Part shown: one piece after another, positions 12,331 through 23,335 of the stretch
Layout: the number at the start of each line of letters is the position of its first letter
Numbering within the stretch: the stretch's first letter is position 1
Assembly (NCBI RefSeq): GCF_028372415.1
Contig: NC_092878.1
Coordinates: forward strand, 28,440,903 to 28,504,902
Reading direction: 5' to 3'
DNA from: Notamacropus eugenii
Lineage: Eukaryota > Chordata > Mammalia > Diprotodontia > Macropodidae
Length of the DNA stretch: 64,000 nt
Program-made: the position numbers and the translations under genes
Notes under the pieces: generated by a model
Told to the model about the DNA's origin: nothing
The model's database searches: none
The model's input: only the letters and a program-made list of their open reading frames with translations

Positions 12331-13545
12331 CTGTTTCTCAAAGGAAACCTTCTTTATTTATATATACTTGTGGGTAAATGGAAGGAACTGGGAAACAGCC
12401 CCTAGTCAGTCAACTCAAGAGAGGTACCACTGATGAAGATGTACCCAGACTAATTTTGCCTCTTGCTGGAGAGTGTCATCCAAGATACTCCCTGTCTCCC
12501 CTCTAATTATAATACCCAAAGCACCTTCATATACTATATGGCATTACCCTGACATATCATTTGTGTCTGGATTTGTGATCAGAGGAGGAAACTCCCCCAA
12601 CTAGTTCCCGTGTCCAATTTCTGTTCCTAGAGAATTGCCTGGTGCATGGGCATGCTAAGGGATTTATCCAAAATCATGAAGCCACCATACGCCCAAAGCA
12701 GGAGCAGAATCCAGGTTTTCTTGACTCAGACAGAGGCTAACTATCAAGCCATTATTCCAAGCCACCTCTTATCGCAAGTTATAGCTAAGTAATAGTGCGA
12801 TTGCGTAATGGTGAACAAGGCATGAGCAAAACTGCCCTTTCCAGTTCCAGAAGATCATGTTCATCTTTCTTTGGTACTTGGGTATTTGGGAAATGACCAA
12901 CACCTCTGGTATCACCTAGCATTGAAAGGATTAAGCTTTGAGATGAAGAAATAACCAAAAGGTTGAGTGCACCAGCCCCTTGGACTCAACAGTGGTTATT
13001 ATTGTTAGATGTGGAGAACTCTGCTGTTTGAGGGAGGGCCTGATTCCCATCAACCCTGGGTGCTCTAGTCTCCTTTTAGAGGGTGTTCAGGGCACAACTG
13101 AGCTTTTCTTCTATCTTTTTGAAACAAACCTGACTGTATAACCATCAGGTAACTCCAGAGCTTCTATTTGATTTATCCTATGCATTGGCAGGGATCTCTA
13201 TGATTGTGGAAGATTTGAGTAGCCTGTGTTTTGTAGGGACCCCTGGAGAAATGTCTGAATGCCCATCTGTATGCCCATCTTGACCTTGGCAGGGGATCCA
13301 CTGGAGAAATACATGGTTTGTCCTGTGTGCTTAAAGGACTCAGGGGAATTTACACCCAAGCTTGTTCAGTTTCTTACCTGCACATGAAAAAGTGACCTTC
13401 ACTCAACTCTAAGACCCCATTTCTTTAGGAGAGATGCCCCCAAATGTTTTGGGAGCTCATTTGGGACTAGAGTTTCCTTTTGAGAGGGGAAATTCAGTTT
13501 ATCCTTTTTTCTCTCTGTTTGTCATTTTTATTAAGTTTATTTTAT
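12331..13545. other. No recognised gene or repeat
   Basis: Intergenic sequence of ordinary composition. I see no long open frame, splice-consistent exon or family-diagnostic repeat. It could hold ancient repeats too diverged to call by eye. Confidence 0.5.
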
Positions 13546-13857
<312 letters not shown>

Positions 13858-13927
13858 TGGATTAGGACAGGCCCTCTATAACTATTAAACAGGTAATTGT
13901 TTCTGCCAAGCTTTGAAAAATATTGTT

Positions 13928-14895
13928 TGTTGGATTTGCATCACTTTGTATTTGGGGATGATGGAGATCTCCAAGCCCTCCTTAAAGACTTGGGATTAAG
14001 TTTGGGATTGCTTAAGGATGGAGCTGAATAGACTGCTGAGATGCTTTACCTGACACGAGACAATTAAGTATTGTGCCACAAGATCTTATTGAACCTCCTT
14101 AGGACAAGGAACCTGGGAGAAAGCATTTGGAACACTGGTGCTCGAGCCTCCCTGTGATCCCAGAGAACTTTTCAGAAGAATTGGCATATGAACAGCTATG
14201 CCAAGTCACTCCAACTGATTGGCTAAGGACAGCAAATACTTAACAGAGGGAAAGGGTGTAAATGGGAGCCAAATGGGGAGTGTGCAAAGTCCCCCTTCCT
14301 GATTCTGGCTAAACACTTGATGGCCTTGGAGATTGTTTTAAACCACATGTGACTCAGTACCGAAAGGCTTGCACTTTGAAATGACAACCCCCTTATTGGC
14401 TGCTGAGGACAAAGGGCCAAAGATTTAGAAGGGAGTGACTAAAATGAAGTGATGTAAAAAGGGAATGACTCTGCCCTGGCTTACCCTTCCTTCAAGTCCC
14501 TCATGCATAAGGAGTTCTATTTTTCATTTTACTTCCTTTTTTTTTGAGGGGAGGGGGTGTGAAAAACTATCCTCTCTCCTTCTGCCCAACCCTGGGCATC
14601 ATGGTAACTGTTCCTATGTGGCAGCTTGAACAGGGGGGACTCAAGTAGATGAGCTTACACCTGGGCCCCAGGCTGCACAGGGTTCCACACAGTGTTGTGG
14701 AGTAACTTAGAGGGAGGCTCCCATCTAGGGGTCATTTTGCCCTTATTCCATTTCAATGGTCCTATGGCCTGGGCACTTACACCTTCACATTTAATCAGAC
14801 TCTAAGGCTACTTAGACTTTTTCTGTCCTCAAATAAAGGTTTTTAGAATCAAAAATAATTTGGTTTCCTTTGCTGAGAAAATGACCGAACATCAA
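13928..14895 (+). repeat. Possible endogenous retroviral LTR (weak)
   Basis: It has features expected of an LTR: TTGG boxes (TGATTGGCTA, TTATTGGCTG), a late AATAAAG at about 14833 and a CCGAACA end. No target duplication or internal region is identified. It may instead be unique sequence. Confidence 0.25.
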
Positions 14896-15899
14896 ACTTG
14901 AGATAGTTGTGTCCAGGCTTGAAGGTCATCTTATGAGTTCAAGAGATCCAGAGGTCTGGGGGAGCTGACCGATGGTATGGGAAGTTTCTGCATCAGAGAT
15001 GACCACTGACAAGAGGAAGAGCCCAAGCTCTGGCCTGACTGGCCAGTAGACATGGACTTTGAGACGAGAATGTAGAACCAAGGGAAAAATGTAACCATGC
15101 CAAGTCAGCCATCTCATAAACTATTTAATGTTCCAGTATTTTCAACACAATACTATCTAGATTATCAGTTACTGATTAAGTCTTATCACTGTATACTATG
15201 AGTCTTTTGTATTCTTTAGCATTTCTTTTGTGTGTAGGAAATAAATAGCCGTTGCTTAACTGGTTTATGTTGTACATTGAGTACCTTTTTATTTCCTCTC
15301 TTTGCAGAAACCCTAGAAATGAGTTAAAACCCAAATTTAAAGCAATTCCCCCACCTTTTCTGGGGTGCCAGTGAATCAAAGAGTGTGAGGAAAAGAGTCT
15401 GTGGTCTCCCTCCTTCTAAGTGCTTAGCATCTCACAAGAAGCCCATTTGGGTGTGTAATGTTAATTAGATCTTCCCCACCCATTAATAGACCTCAAGTAC
15501 CTTCTGTTAATTTCTATTGAGGCACTGGGTCAGAGGGTCCTGCCCTCCACCTCTGAAACATATATAAATATTCTGAGGTGAGGTTTTACTTTGGGACTTA
15601 TTTTGGAAGAAGGCTTGTGCCCAGATGAGACTCTGGGAAGCAGCTAAGGAGCCCCCCAGCTTTGAAAACTCAGATGTTGATGCTTCTTTCTGTGTTAACT
15701 GTGTAAGTATGTCATGGTCAGACAATTGGATCTGTCTGTTGATCTGTGATGTATGTATTGCTTATGGTCAGATAGTTGGAAGCCCTGTCTGTTGGTTGAG
15801 CTTTGTTTCTCTGTTTGTATTTTCTCTGAAGTTCAGGGTGCTGACTTTTTCCTCTGAAGTAAGTGAATGATATATATGCTTGATTAAAATGATTGTTGA

Positions 15900-16260
15900 C
15901 CCCCCCAAAAGTTGCTTTTCTTTTAGAAAGATCTAAGAACCTGCACAACAGGCCACCTGTTGGAGTTCTTTCTGTTACAGGATGGTGTACAAGATAGAGG
16001 GGAAGGGAGAGGTCCAGAACAGAGAAGCCCTTTAAAGGAAGAAGGAAAGAGAGTGAATGGCCTAGTTTGCTCTTCAAAGTCCAAAAGTAGTTCTTATTAC
16101 GGGAAAGGTCTAGTGTACCTATCCAAAAAGGAATGAGGTAAATTCTAGTGAACCCATGCTGAATCCTAGTGGTCATTGCCTGAATTTCTAAGTGTTCAGA
16201 AAGCACACATTTAATAATCTGTTCTAGAATTTTACCAGGAACTAACATTAATGTTTTCAT
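15900..16260 (-). pseudogene. Decayed CR1/L3-type LINE reverse transcriptase fragment
   Basis: The minus-strand frame starting near 16260 includes VPGKILEQIIKCVLSEHLE and, a little later, QHGFTR. This matches the conserved start of the CR1-family reverse transcriptase domain (PGK-LEQII, HLE, QHGF). The expected catalytic motifs are not seen downstream, so the similarity is short and the element is dead. The frame continues open for 180 codons, partly by chance. Confidence 0.5.
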
Positions 16261-16479
16261 GATCCATTCCTTTTTCTTTTTTTAAGAAAAGAAAGACATT
16301 TGTTCATTTTCTTTTACTAGGAGCTCTTCTATCTCCAAGTTTCCTGAAAGATTTATAAATAGTAGCTCTGAGGTCACATCTGCAAGTTTTGCAAGATACT
16401 ACAAGAGTATCTTTCATTTAGGGCAAAACTATTTATTAGGGGCTGTTTAGCGTGTAGGTCCAGCACTGAAATTCAGCAT

Positions 16480-17340
16480 GTCCAAAAGTGAATCTGTCAG
16501 TTTGCCCCAGTCCCTAATACTGGTTTTCTTTCCCAACTGTTCTGTTCATATGAATTAGGTACCACCAATTATTCTATTTTCACAGGTTAGGAATCTAGAG
16601 ATCTCTCCTGTTGCCTAATACAATATTCTGTCACGCACCAGTCAGTTGGCACATATTTTGAATGACTATTGAATAGATCTTTGATTGTTTCCTGTTCTTC
16701 CATTATATTCAGACTGTCACCGACTCTTCTCAATTTGTTTTCCTTCAAAATGTCTTTCAGATTTATCCTTTTTTCTTTCCACTTTCACCATCAGTTTAGT
16801 TAAGGTGGTCACCACATTCACACTGCTGAATTAAAAAGCAATGGCCTCTTCCTCCATCTCCCTGTCTCCAGACTGTCTTCTCCTACAAAACATCTGCTAG
16901 TTCATAATGTTGCTATCCTCCTTAAGAACTCATGATGGCTCCCCTTTGCCTAACACAAATCCAAGCGCCTCTACCTGGCTTTTCTTCCATAATCTGACAC
17001 TACCATTCCTATCCTATCTCATTGCCCACTGCTTCCCAACATCTACTTTTTTGTTCTCAAATCAAGCTGCTCTCTTTACAATTCTCCACACAGGCTATGT
17101 TCATTCCCACCTTTATGCTTTTGCTCATGCTGTTTCCCTTGCCTGAGATGCCCTCCTTTTTCTCCTACCTACACATATATGTGTGTGTATATGTATTTAT
17201 GCATGCATACATACATGTGTATGTATATGTATACACATGTGTGTATATACGTGTATTAACTTTCAAACTCAGTTTCCACTACCTCCATGAAGCTTTCTCT
17301 GATAATTTGAACCTACACTGATCTTCCTTCTCTGAATTCC
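16480..17340 (+). repeat. L2-like LINE fragment with TATG-type microsatellite
   Basis: It has the 'ATGGCTCCCCTTTGCCTAA', 'CACTGCTTCCCAACATCTAC' and 'CCACTACCTCCATGAAGC' style of an L2 3' region. A tract of TGTGTATATGTAT and CATACATACATG at 17172-17255 interrupts it. Confidence 0.5.
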
Positions 17341-17509
17341 TAACAGCTTTAAAGTGTTATCCAACAGTTTAACACTTAGCTGTCCTCTCAGTGTTTCACA
17401 TGTTTTTGTTCTCTCCCAGCTAGAATAAAAGTTCATTAGTGGCGTGGACCATGTCTTGTGACCATCTGACCCTCTTCCACTGAAACCCCAAGGTGTCTGT
17501 CAGACTAGC

Positions 17510-17785
17510 ATAGGCACTCTTCTGCATGAGACAATTGGATTTGGAATTCAAAGACCCGAGTTCAAATCCCAACTCTGCTACTTACTTCCTCTGTGACCTT
17601 AGGCAAGACACTTTTTCTGTTGGGGCCTCAGTTTCCTCATCAGTAAAATGGGGAGGTGACACTTGCTGATCTGTAAAATTCCTTCCAGCTCTAAATCCTA
17701 CAATAACCAATTAATCAATCAACATTTATTAAGCACCTGCTATGTGCCAGGACATAACAGATGCTCAATAAATCCTTTATGGAAC
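17510..17785 (+). repeat. MIR followed by L2-like end
   Basis: It reads CGAGTTCAAATCCCAACTCTG, then GGCCTCAGTTTCCTCATCAG and GTAAAATGGGG, a MIR in sense orientation. It is followed by ACATTTATTAAGCACCTGCT, an L2-type block. Confidence 0.7.
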
Positions 17786-19003
17786 ATCCCTCCAGTTCTG
17801 CCCTTGAAGACCCTAGCTTCAAGAGCTGAGACAAGGGCATCACCCAGAAAACATGGCACCTGTTCACCCAGACCACCTGCTCACACCAGGGAGAAGTGTG
17901 CAGGAGAGGCAGATTAGCCTGGCACAGAGGCTTGAACAACCTGCTGGGGCCCTTTCTGGCTCTTCCCATAATTACAACTGTTCTGGCTAGCTCTGGGCCT
18001 CACAGCTGCAGGAAGTACCTTATGCAATCATCTTCCATTCCCCTTAGGGGAGGGCAGGTTCAGATGGGGACATGGAATAGCAGTCTTCATCCCTGAACAG
18101 GGCAGGGTTTGCAACATTTCACACCCTTCAGTATGGCGGGGTGGATCTAGGGTGTTATAGCTAAGCCACAGGAAAGAGCCAAGACCCAGAAGCTGGGAAA
18201 GTTGGGCAGCAAAGAGAAAGCCCAGAAAAAAAGACTCCAGGGTCATTAGAGGATACCTAAAGAGAAGCACTATATTCAGGAAACTTTCTCTAAAAAAATC
18301 TCTCCAATAAACACACCCTCTCTTGGTAGTTGGTCAACTTTAATCCGGGTTCTGACTCACCTGCCCGTGCCCAGAGCCAGCTTTGCCTAGGAGAGGCCTT
18401 AGCCCCAGGCATTGTTCGGAGAGTCCAACCCAAGACTGAGGACAGTCAAGAAGCCCCCTCCCTGACATAAAAGCCTGAAATCAGAGACTTTTTCTTCTAC
18501 ATTTGTGGCCTCTAACCTTCACTTTACCTGAAACTCATAAGATAGGGCTGGGCAAATAAGAAACACTTAATGTATACCTACAGAAAGAAAGAAGAGTTTA
18601 AGATGGGAGGAGGAGAACAGATATTAAGAAACAGAAACAAAGGCAAAGGAAAGACAGATCAAATTTATTTTTTTAAACTGACATAATTGTGATTTATTAA
18701 CATGAATTAAAATGCCCAACCAGTGGTACAATCTGACAGTATGTAAAAAAAAAAAAATTAAATGGACAGACTAAATTAAAAGAAGAAACCTAGATCCCTA
18801 CTAACTCTGAATATGAAAAAATGTTGATATCCTCTGTCTATAGAACTAGGGTTTTGATTTTTTTTCTGGAGGAGAGGAGCCCTGAGGACTGGTCTTGAGA
18901 AGAACGACATCACAGGGTCTGTGAAGGAGGAAGTTCAGAGACTCAGAATGAGATGGGAATTAGACAACCATCTAATCCAAGCCCCTAGCGCCATACTGGA
19001 ATC

Positions 19004-19004
<1 letters not shown>

Positions 19005-19034
<30 letters not shown>

Positions 19035-19125
19035 CTCTGTCTCTCTCTCTCTGTTTCTCTCTCTCTCTCTCTCTCACTATCGCTATCACTCTCTCTCCTG
19101 TTTTCTCTCTCTCTCTTCCTCTTTC
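19005..19125. repeat. (CT)n/(CTGT)n microsatellite
   Basis: Pyrimidine-rich CTCTCTGTCTCTC repeats with an ACTATCGCTATCACT interruption. It lies at the boundary of the following L1 fragment. Confidence 0.95.
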
Positions 19126-19800
19126 ATTTAGCAAATTCTATTTTAATCTATTAATTCAATTTTATTATATTTTAGTTTCTGCTCCAAATTCACTTACTCC
19201 CACCTCTGCCCTTCACTGAGAAAGCAAGAACGGGTTTTATTTACCCATCACAAACTTGTATAGTAAAGCAAAACAAATTTCTGTATTAGCCATATCCAGA
19301 AAAAAGTGCTTTAATTTTCACTTTGAGTTCATCACTTGTCTATCTGGAAGTGAACAGCATGGTTCATCATGAGTGCTCTGGAATTGTGGTGGGTCACTGC
19401 ATTGATCAGAGTTTCTGTTGTCTTTATAACATTATCGTTATTGTATAAGTCGTTCTCCTGGTCCTGTTCACTTCACTTTGCATCATTTCATACATGTCTT
19501 CCCACATTTCCCTGAAACTATCCCCTTCATCATTTCTTATAGTATTCCATCATATTCACATACCATTAACTTGTTCAGCCATTCCTCAATTAATGTGCAT
19601 CCCCTCAGGGTCTAATTCTTTGCCACTATGGAAAGAGTTGCCATATTTTATACATATGTATTTTATACATATAGATCCTTTTCTTCTTTCTTTGATTTCT
19701 TTGGGGTATAAACCTAGTAGCGGAATCAACAAGTCAAAAGACATACATAGTTTAATAGCTTTAGGGGGCATAGTTCTTGCTGGAATCTCTTCTACAAAAT
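19125..19800 (-). mobile_element. Marsupial L1 3'-end fragment
   Basis: The plus strand reads CTGTTCACTTCACTTTGCAT, then a 'ATTCCTCAATTAATGTGCAT' block and 'TCTTTGGGGTATAAACCTAG', the reverse complement of the L1 end seen in sense at 32105-32870. Confidence 0.8.
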
Positions 19801-20119
19801 TGCTGACAGGTGATCATGGAATCTTGGGATCAGAAAGGATCTCAGAAACCATCTAGTCCAACCTATTCCTGACCAAGAATCATTTCTTCCACAGATGAGA
19901 GATGATGGATTTAGGATATAGAAGAAGACCTAAGAAGTATTCTAAGTAGCCCATTCATTTTACAGATTAAAAAAAATAAAGCCAAGGAAGAAGTGACTTA
20001 TTCTAGGTCATATAGGTTGTAAGAAGAAGTGGGATTTGAACCCAAATCCAGTGGGGTTTTTTTCATTGCATTATCCCAGCTCCTTAACAAATCATCTTCT
20101 AGAGCAGGTGGATTTCAGA

Positions 20120-20500
20120 AAAACCTGGAAAGAACAATATGAACTGATGCAAAGTGAAATGAGCAGAACGAGGAGAACATTGTACATAGTAACAGCAACA
20201 TTGTGACATGATCAACTATGATTGACTTTGCTTTTCTCAACAATAAATGCAGTGATCCAAGATAATTACAAGGGACTCATGATGGAAAATGCTGTCCACA
20301 TCCAGAGAAAGAATTGATGATGTCTGAATGCAGATCAAAGCATACTATTTTCACTTTTTTTCATAGTTTTTTCATTTGTTCTGTTTCTTCTTTCATAATT
20401 TGACTAATATGGAAATGTTTTACATTATTGCACATATATGTAAGAAGGGATATTATGGTATCTTGTTTTGCTTCCACAAATGTTCTTGAAAAATAGTAAA
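20120..20500 (+). mobile_element. Marsupial L1 3'-end fragment
   Basis: It reads GAACTGATGCAAAGTGAAAT, GAGCAGAACGAGGAGAACAT and then an A/T-rich 3' region. 5'-truncated and noncoding. Confidence 0.8.
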
Positions 20501-20994
20501 ACTTCTAGGTTGATGGGAGCTTGTGATAAAATAAGCGTGCATAATCTGTTTTGCAAGGATGATGGTGAGGACATCTTGACTTCAGGGAGACACTAGAAGG
20601 GTGGGGGTGTGACAGACAGCTCAGATCCTAGAGGTCATGCCCAGGCACTACCAATGCCTACATAATCTGCATAAGGAGGGATTGTAGGGAAATAAAGTGA
20701 AGAATTTGAACTAACCATAACTCTAGCAGGAAGGACAGAACTGTGTAACCTCACTCCTGCCTCTATATCAGTGTGGGTGTTCTTAGTGAGCACCACACCC
20801 ACTTCCTCTGGAGGAGTGTAATAGTAAATGTCCTCCTCTGGCCACTCTGTCTCTGAATTCTTTCAGTGAGAATGGGTCTATCCCATGGATCTTCCAGAGG
20901 GCACTCTGGGAAGGGAAGCAATGGGCAGTGGCAGCTCATCCCAGGCTAACTCCTGACCTTGCCTGGGAAGTCCTGCGATTGCTAACTTGTGTTT

Positions 20995-21120
20995 CTCACA
21001 TATATAACCTATATCAAATTGCTTACTGTCTTAGGGAGGAGGGCAGGAGGAAGGTAGAAAAATTTGGAACTCAAAATCTTATTAAGAAATTAAAAATTAA
21101 AACAAAACACAAAAACAAGT
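20995..21120 (+). mobile_element. L1 3' terminus
   Basis: It reads TATATCAAATTGCTTACTGTCT, interrupted as CATATC...GCTTACTG, then AATTTGGAACTCAAAATCTT and an A-rich tail. The same end appears at 38570-38700. Confidence 0.6.
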
Positions 21121-21161
21121 AGTCATCTTACCTATGATTTGAGGCTATATATGTGTCTGTG

Positions 21162-21335
21162 AGAGGGGGAGGGAGGAGAAGGAGAGAAAGAGAGGGAAGG
21201 AAAGAGAGAAAGAAAGAGAAGGAGGGAGAGGAAGGAAGGAGAGAGAAAAAGAGAGAGGGAAGGAGAGAGAAAGAAAAACAGAGAGGGAAGGAGGGGGGAA
21301 AAGAAACGGAGAGGGAAGAAAGGAGAGAGAAAGAT
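21162..21335. repeat. GAAA/GGGA purine tract
   Basis: About 170 bases of almost pure purine on the plus strand. The Arg/Glu/Lys reading frame across it is an artefact. Confidence 0.95.
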
Positions 21336-21477
21336 GAGTTTAATTTTAGAGATGTTATGTTTGTGGTGTCTCAGACCAGGTACTTCTACAATATCCCCGA
21401 TAATCACCCAACTTTCATTCGAAGATCTCAGATTGTAGGAATTCCACCACTTCCCAAAGCATCCCATTCCAATTTGT

Positions 21478-21965
21478 GACAGAATTCTTCACTTCATTCA
21501 AGACTCAGATCAAACAGCATCTTCCACATGAACCCCTTCCTTCCTCCTCCCAAAGCTAGTGCCTTTCCTCCCTCACTACTCCCGTCTATTTATTTTAGTT
21601 TCTAATTTAGGTATATGTTGCTCTCCTTTCCCACTGCCCTCCATAAGATATATACTCCTTCAGGGCAGGGACCATTTAATTCTTTTTTTTCTTCATATCC
21701 CCAATCCTTAACACAGTGTCTGGCACATAGTAGGCACTTAATAAATTCTTGTTGCTTGGTTGGCTGCAATAATTAAGAAGTTTTTCTTTACCTTAAACTG
21801 AAATCTGTTTCTTTTTCCTATGTACTTCTCGTCTCCCCAGTTAAGATGTAAGCTCATTTTGGATAAGGATTATTTTCTTCTTTATGCCTATATTTCCAGC
21901 ACCTAGCCCAGTGACTGGCACATAATAGATGGTTAATAAATGCTTTTTATTTGATTGATTCATAG
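21478..21965 (+). repeat. Two L2-like 3' ends in tandem
   Basis: Each ends with a CTGGCACATAGTAGG or CTGGCACATAATAGA block and then AATAAAT. They are separated at about 21770. Confidence 0.6.
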
Positions 21966-22256
21966 GAACTCCAGTGAAGTCCTGGTGCCTGACTAACTAG
22001 TATCTGACTCAGAGCCATAATCAGGGATTTATGCAGCTGGGGCAAGTATAAACAAGGAATATAATTACACAAATGTACCCTATGGGCAAGAAGAACAAAA
22101 TGTACTCACAAGTGACCAGAGGGCTGGTACGCTGTCCCACTGTGGGGAGACAACGACCTTAGCATAAGGTAGCTTTGAGGAGGAATGAGGGTGGAAAAGG
22201 AAGCATACCAGTACACCTCCTGGTAGTTTCCTATTTTAACTAATGAATCTAACTAG

Positions 22257-22571
22257 GGGCAGCTAGGTGGTGCAGTGGATAGAGCACCAGTGCAGGAGTC
22301 AGGAGGACCTGAGTTCAAATCTCACCTCAGACACTTGACACTCACTAGCTGTGTGACCTTGGCCAAGTCACTTAACCCCAATTGTCTCATCCTGGGTCAT
22401 CTCCAGTCATCCTGATGAATATCTGGTCACTGGATTCAGATGACTCTGGAGGAGAAGTGAGGCTGGTGACCTGCATAGCCCTCCCTCACTCCAAACAAAG
22501 TCAAGTGCAAGTCATGTCATCATTTCTCTGATGGCATGGTCTTCGGCAATGAAGGAGGAACACACACGCAC
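22257..22571 (+). mobile_element. Young full-length marsupial SINE with perfect target duplication
   Basis: It starts GGGCAGCTAGGTGGTGCAGTG and ends after CATTTCTCTGATGGCATGG in a CACACACGCAC tail. The 15-base AATGAATCTAACTAG occurs directly before it (22242-22256) and after it (22572-22586), the mark of LINE-driven insertion. Confidence 0.95.
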
Positions 22572-23126
22572 AATGAATCTAACTAGATGTTAAACTCTAG
22601 TTTCTACACTGTTCTAAATTTAGTACCTTCTAAATTCATTTCCCTGGGGCAAAGCATTGATCCCCTTCCCCTAGGTGCAAGTCTTCTCCAACCAACTCTC
22701 TAGTCTTGTAGTTCCCATGCTCAGACCCTAAGTCCAGCTCCCCCAATCTTCACATAAAATTCATTCTGTGCAGGGATGAAAATGACCAGATGGAAAACTG
22801 GTCTGGGTTGAGCTACTTGAGGAGGGACAAGGAAACAGTTTTGGGTTTTTGTTTTTTTTTTTTGTCAGTTGCTTTACCTACTACATCTGGCCAAGAAAGA
22901 CTGGTTTGGATTCAGGGAGATGCCTCTCCATCCAATGGAGCAATTACAGAGCTGCCCAGACAACACCCTGGAGCTGGGAGGCTTTGTTAAAGCCAGGCCA
23001 GATGGGGGCTTTGACTGTGTCCAGCCTACTGGGACTTGAGGAGGGGAGATGGAGGCTGAAGAACTTTGGTCGTAGAGGGCCAGCCTAGCTATCTGCACTC
23101 CTAGGTTTGTCCTCTCTTCAACACCT
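22572..23126 (-). other. PLA2G4D 3' flank, including 3' UTR of unknown length
   Basis: The sequence after the stop codon continues without a recognised repeat to about 22590. I see no AATAAA on the minus strand in this interval, so the polyadenylation site is either a variant signal or lies farther downstream. Open frames here on both strands lack support. Confidence 0.5.
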
Positions 23127-23335
23127 TCAGGGCTGGCGCTGTTTGCGATGCTTCAGTGCTGTCCTCAGGGCCCTTAGGATCTCACCCTGGTTGTTCTGAA
23201 CATTGTAGGCACTGAGGTAAAGCAGTCGGTCAAAATCATCCCCATTGTATGTCATATTAGCCAGGGAATATGGAGACAGGAAGCCGGTGAGGTCAACTTG
23301 GCCTCCCGCAAGCTCTTCAGGGCTGCGCTTGACCC
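23127..23335 (-). CDS. PLA2G4D: PLA2G4D exon 19 (C terminus and stop)
   Basis: It completes a split Gly, then encodes [37 protein letters not shown] and the end [13 protein letters not shown], with TGA at 23127-23129. The acceptor is GGCACAG. The tail after ALKH is a little shorter than in human. I could not identify a convincing canonical polyadenylation signal within the next 800 bases of 3' flank. Confidence 0.95.
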
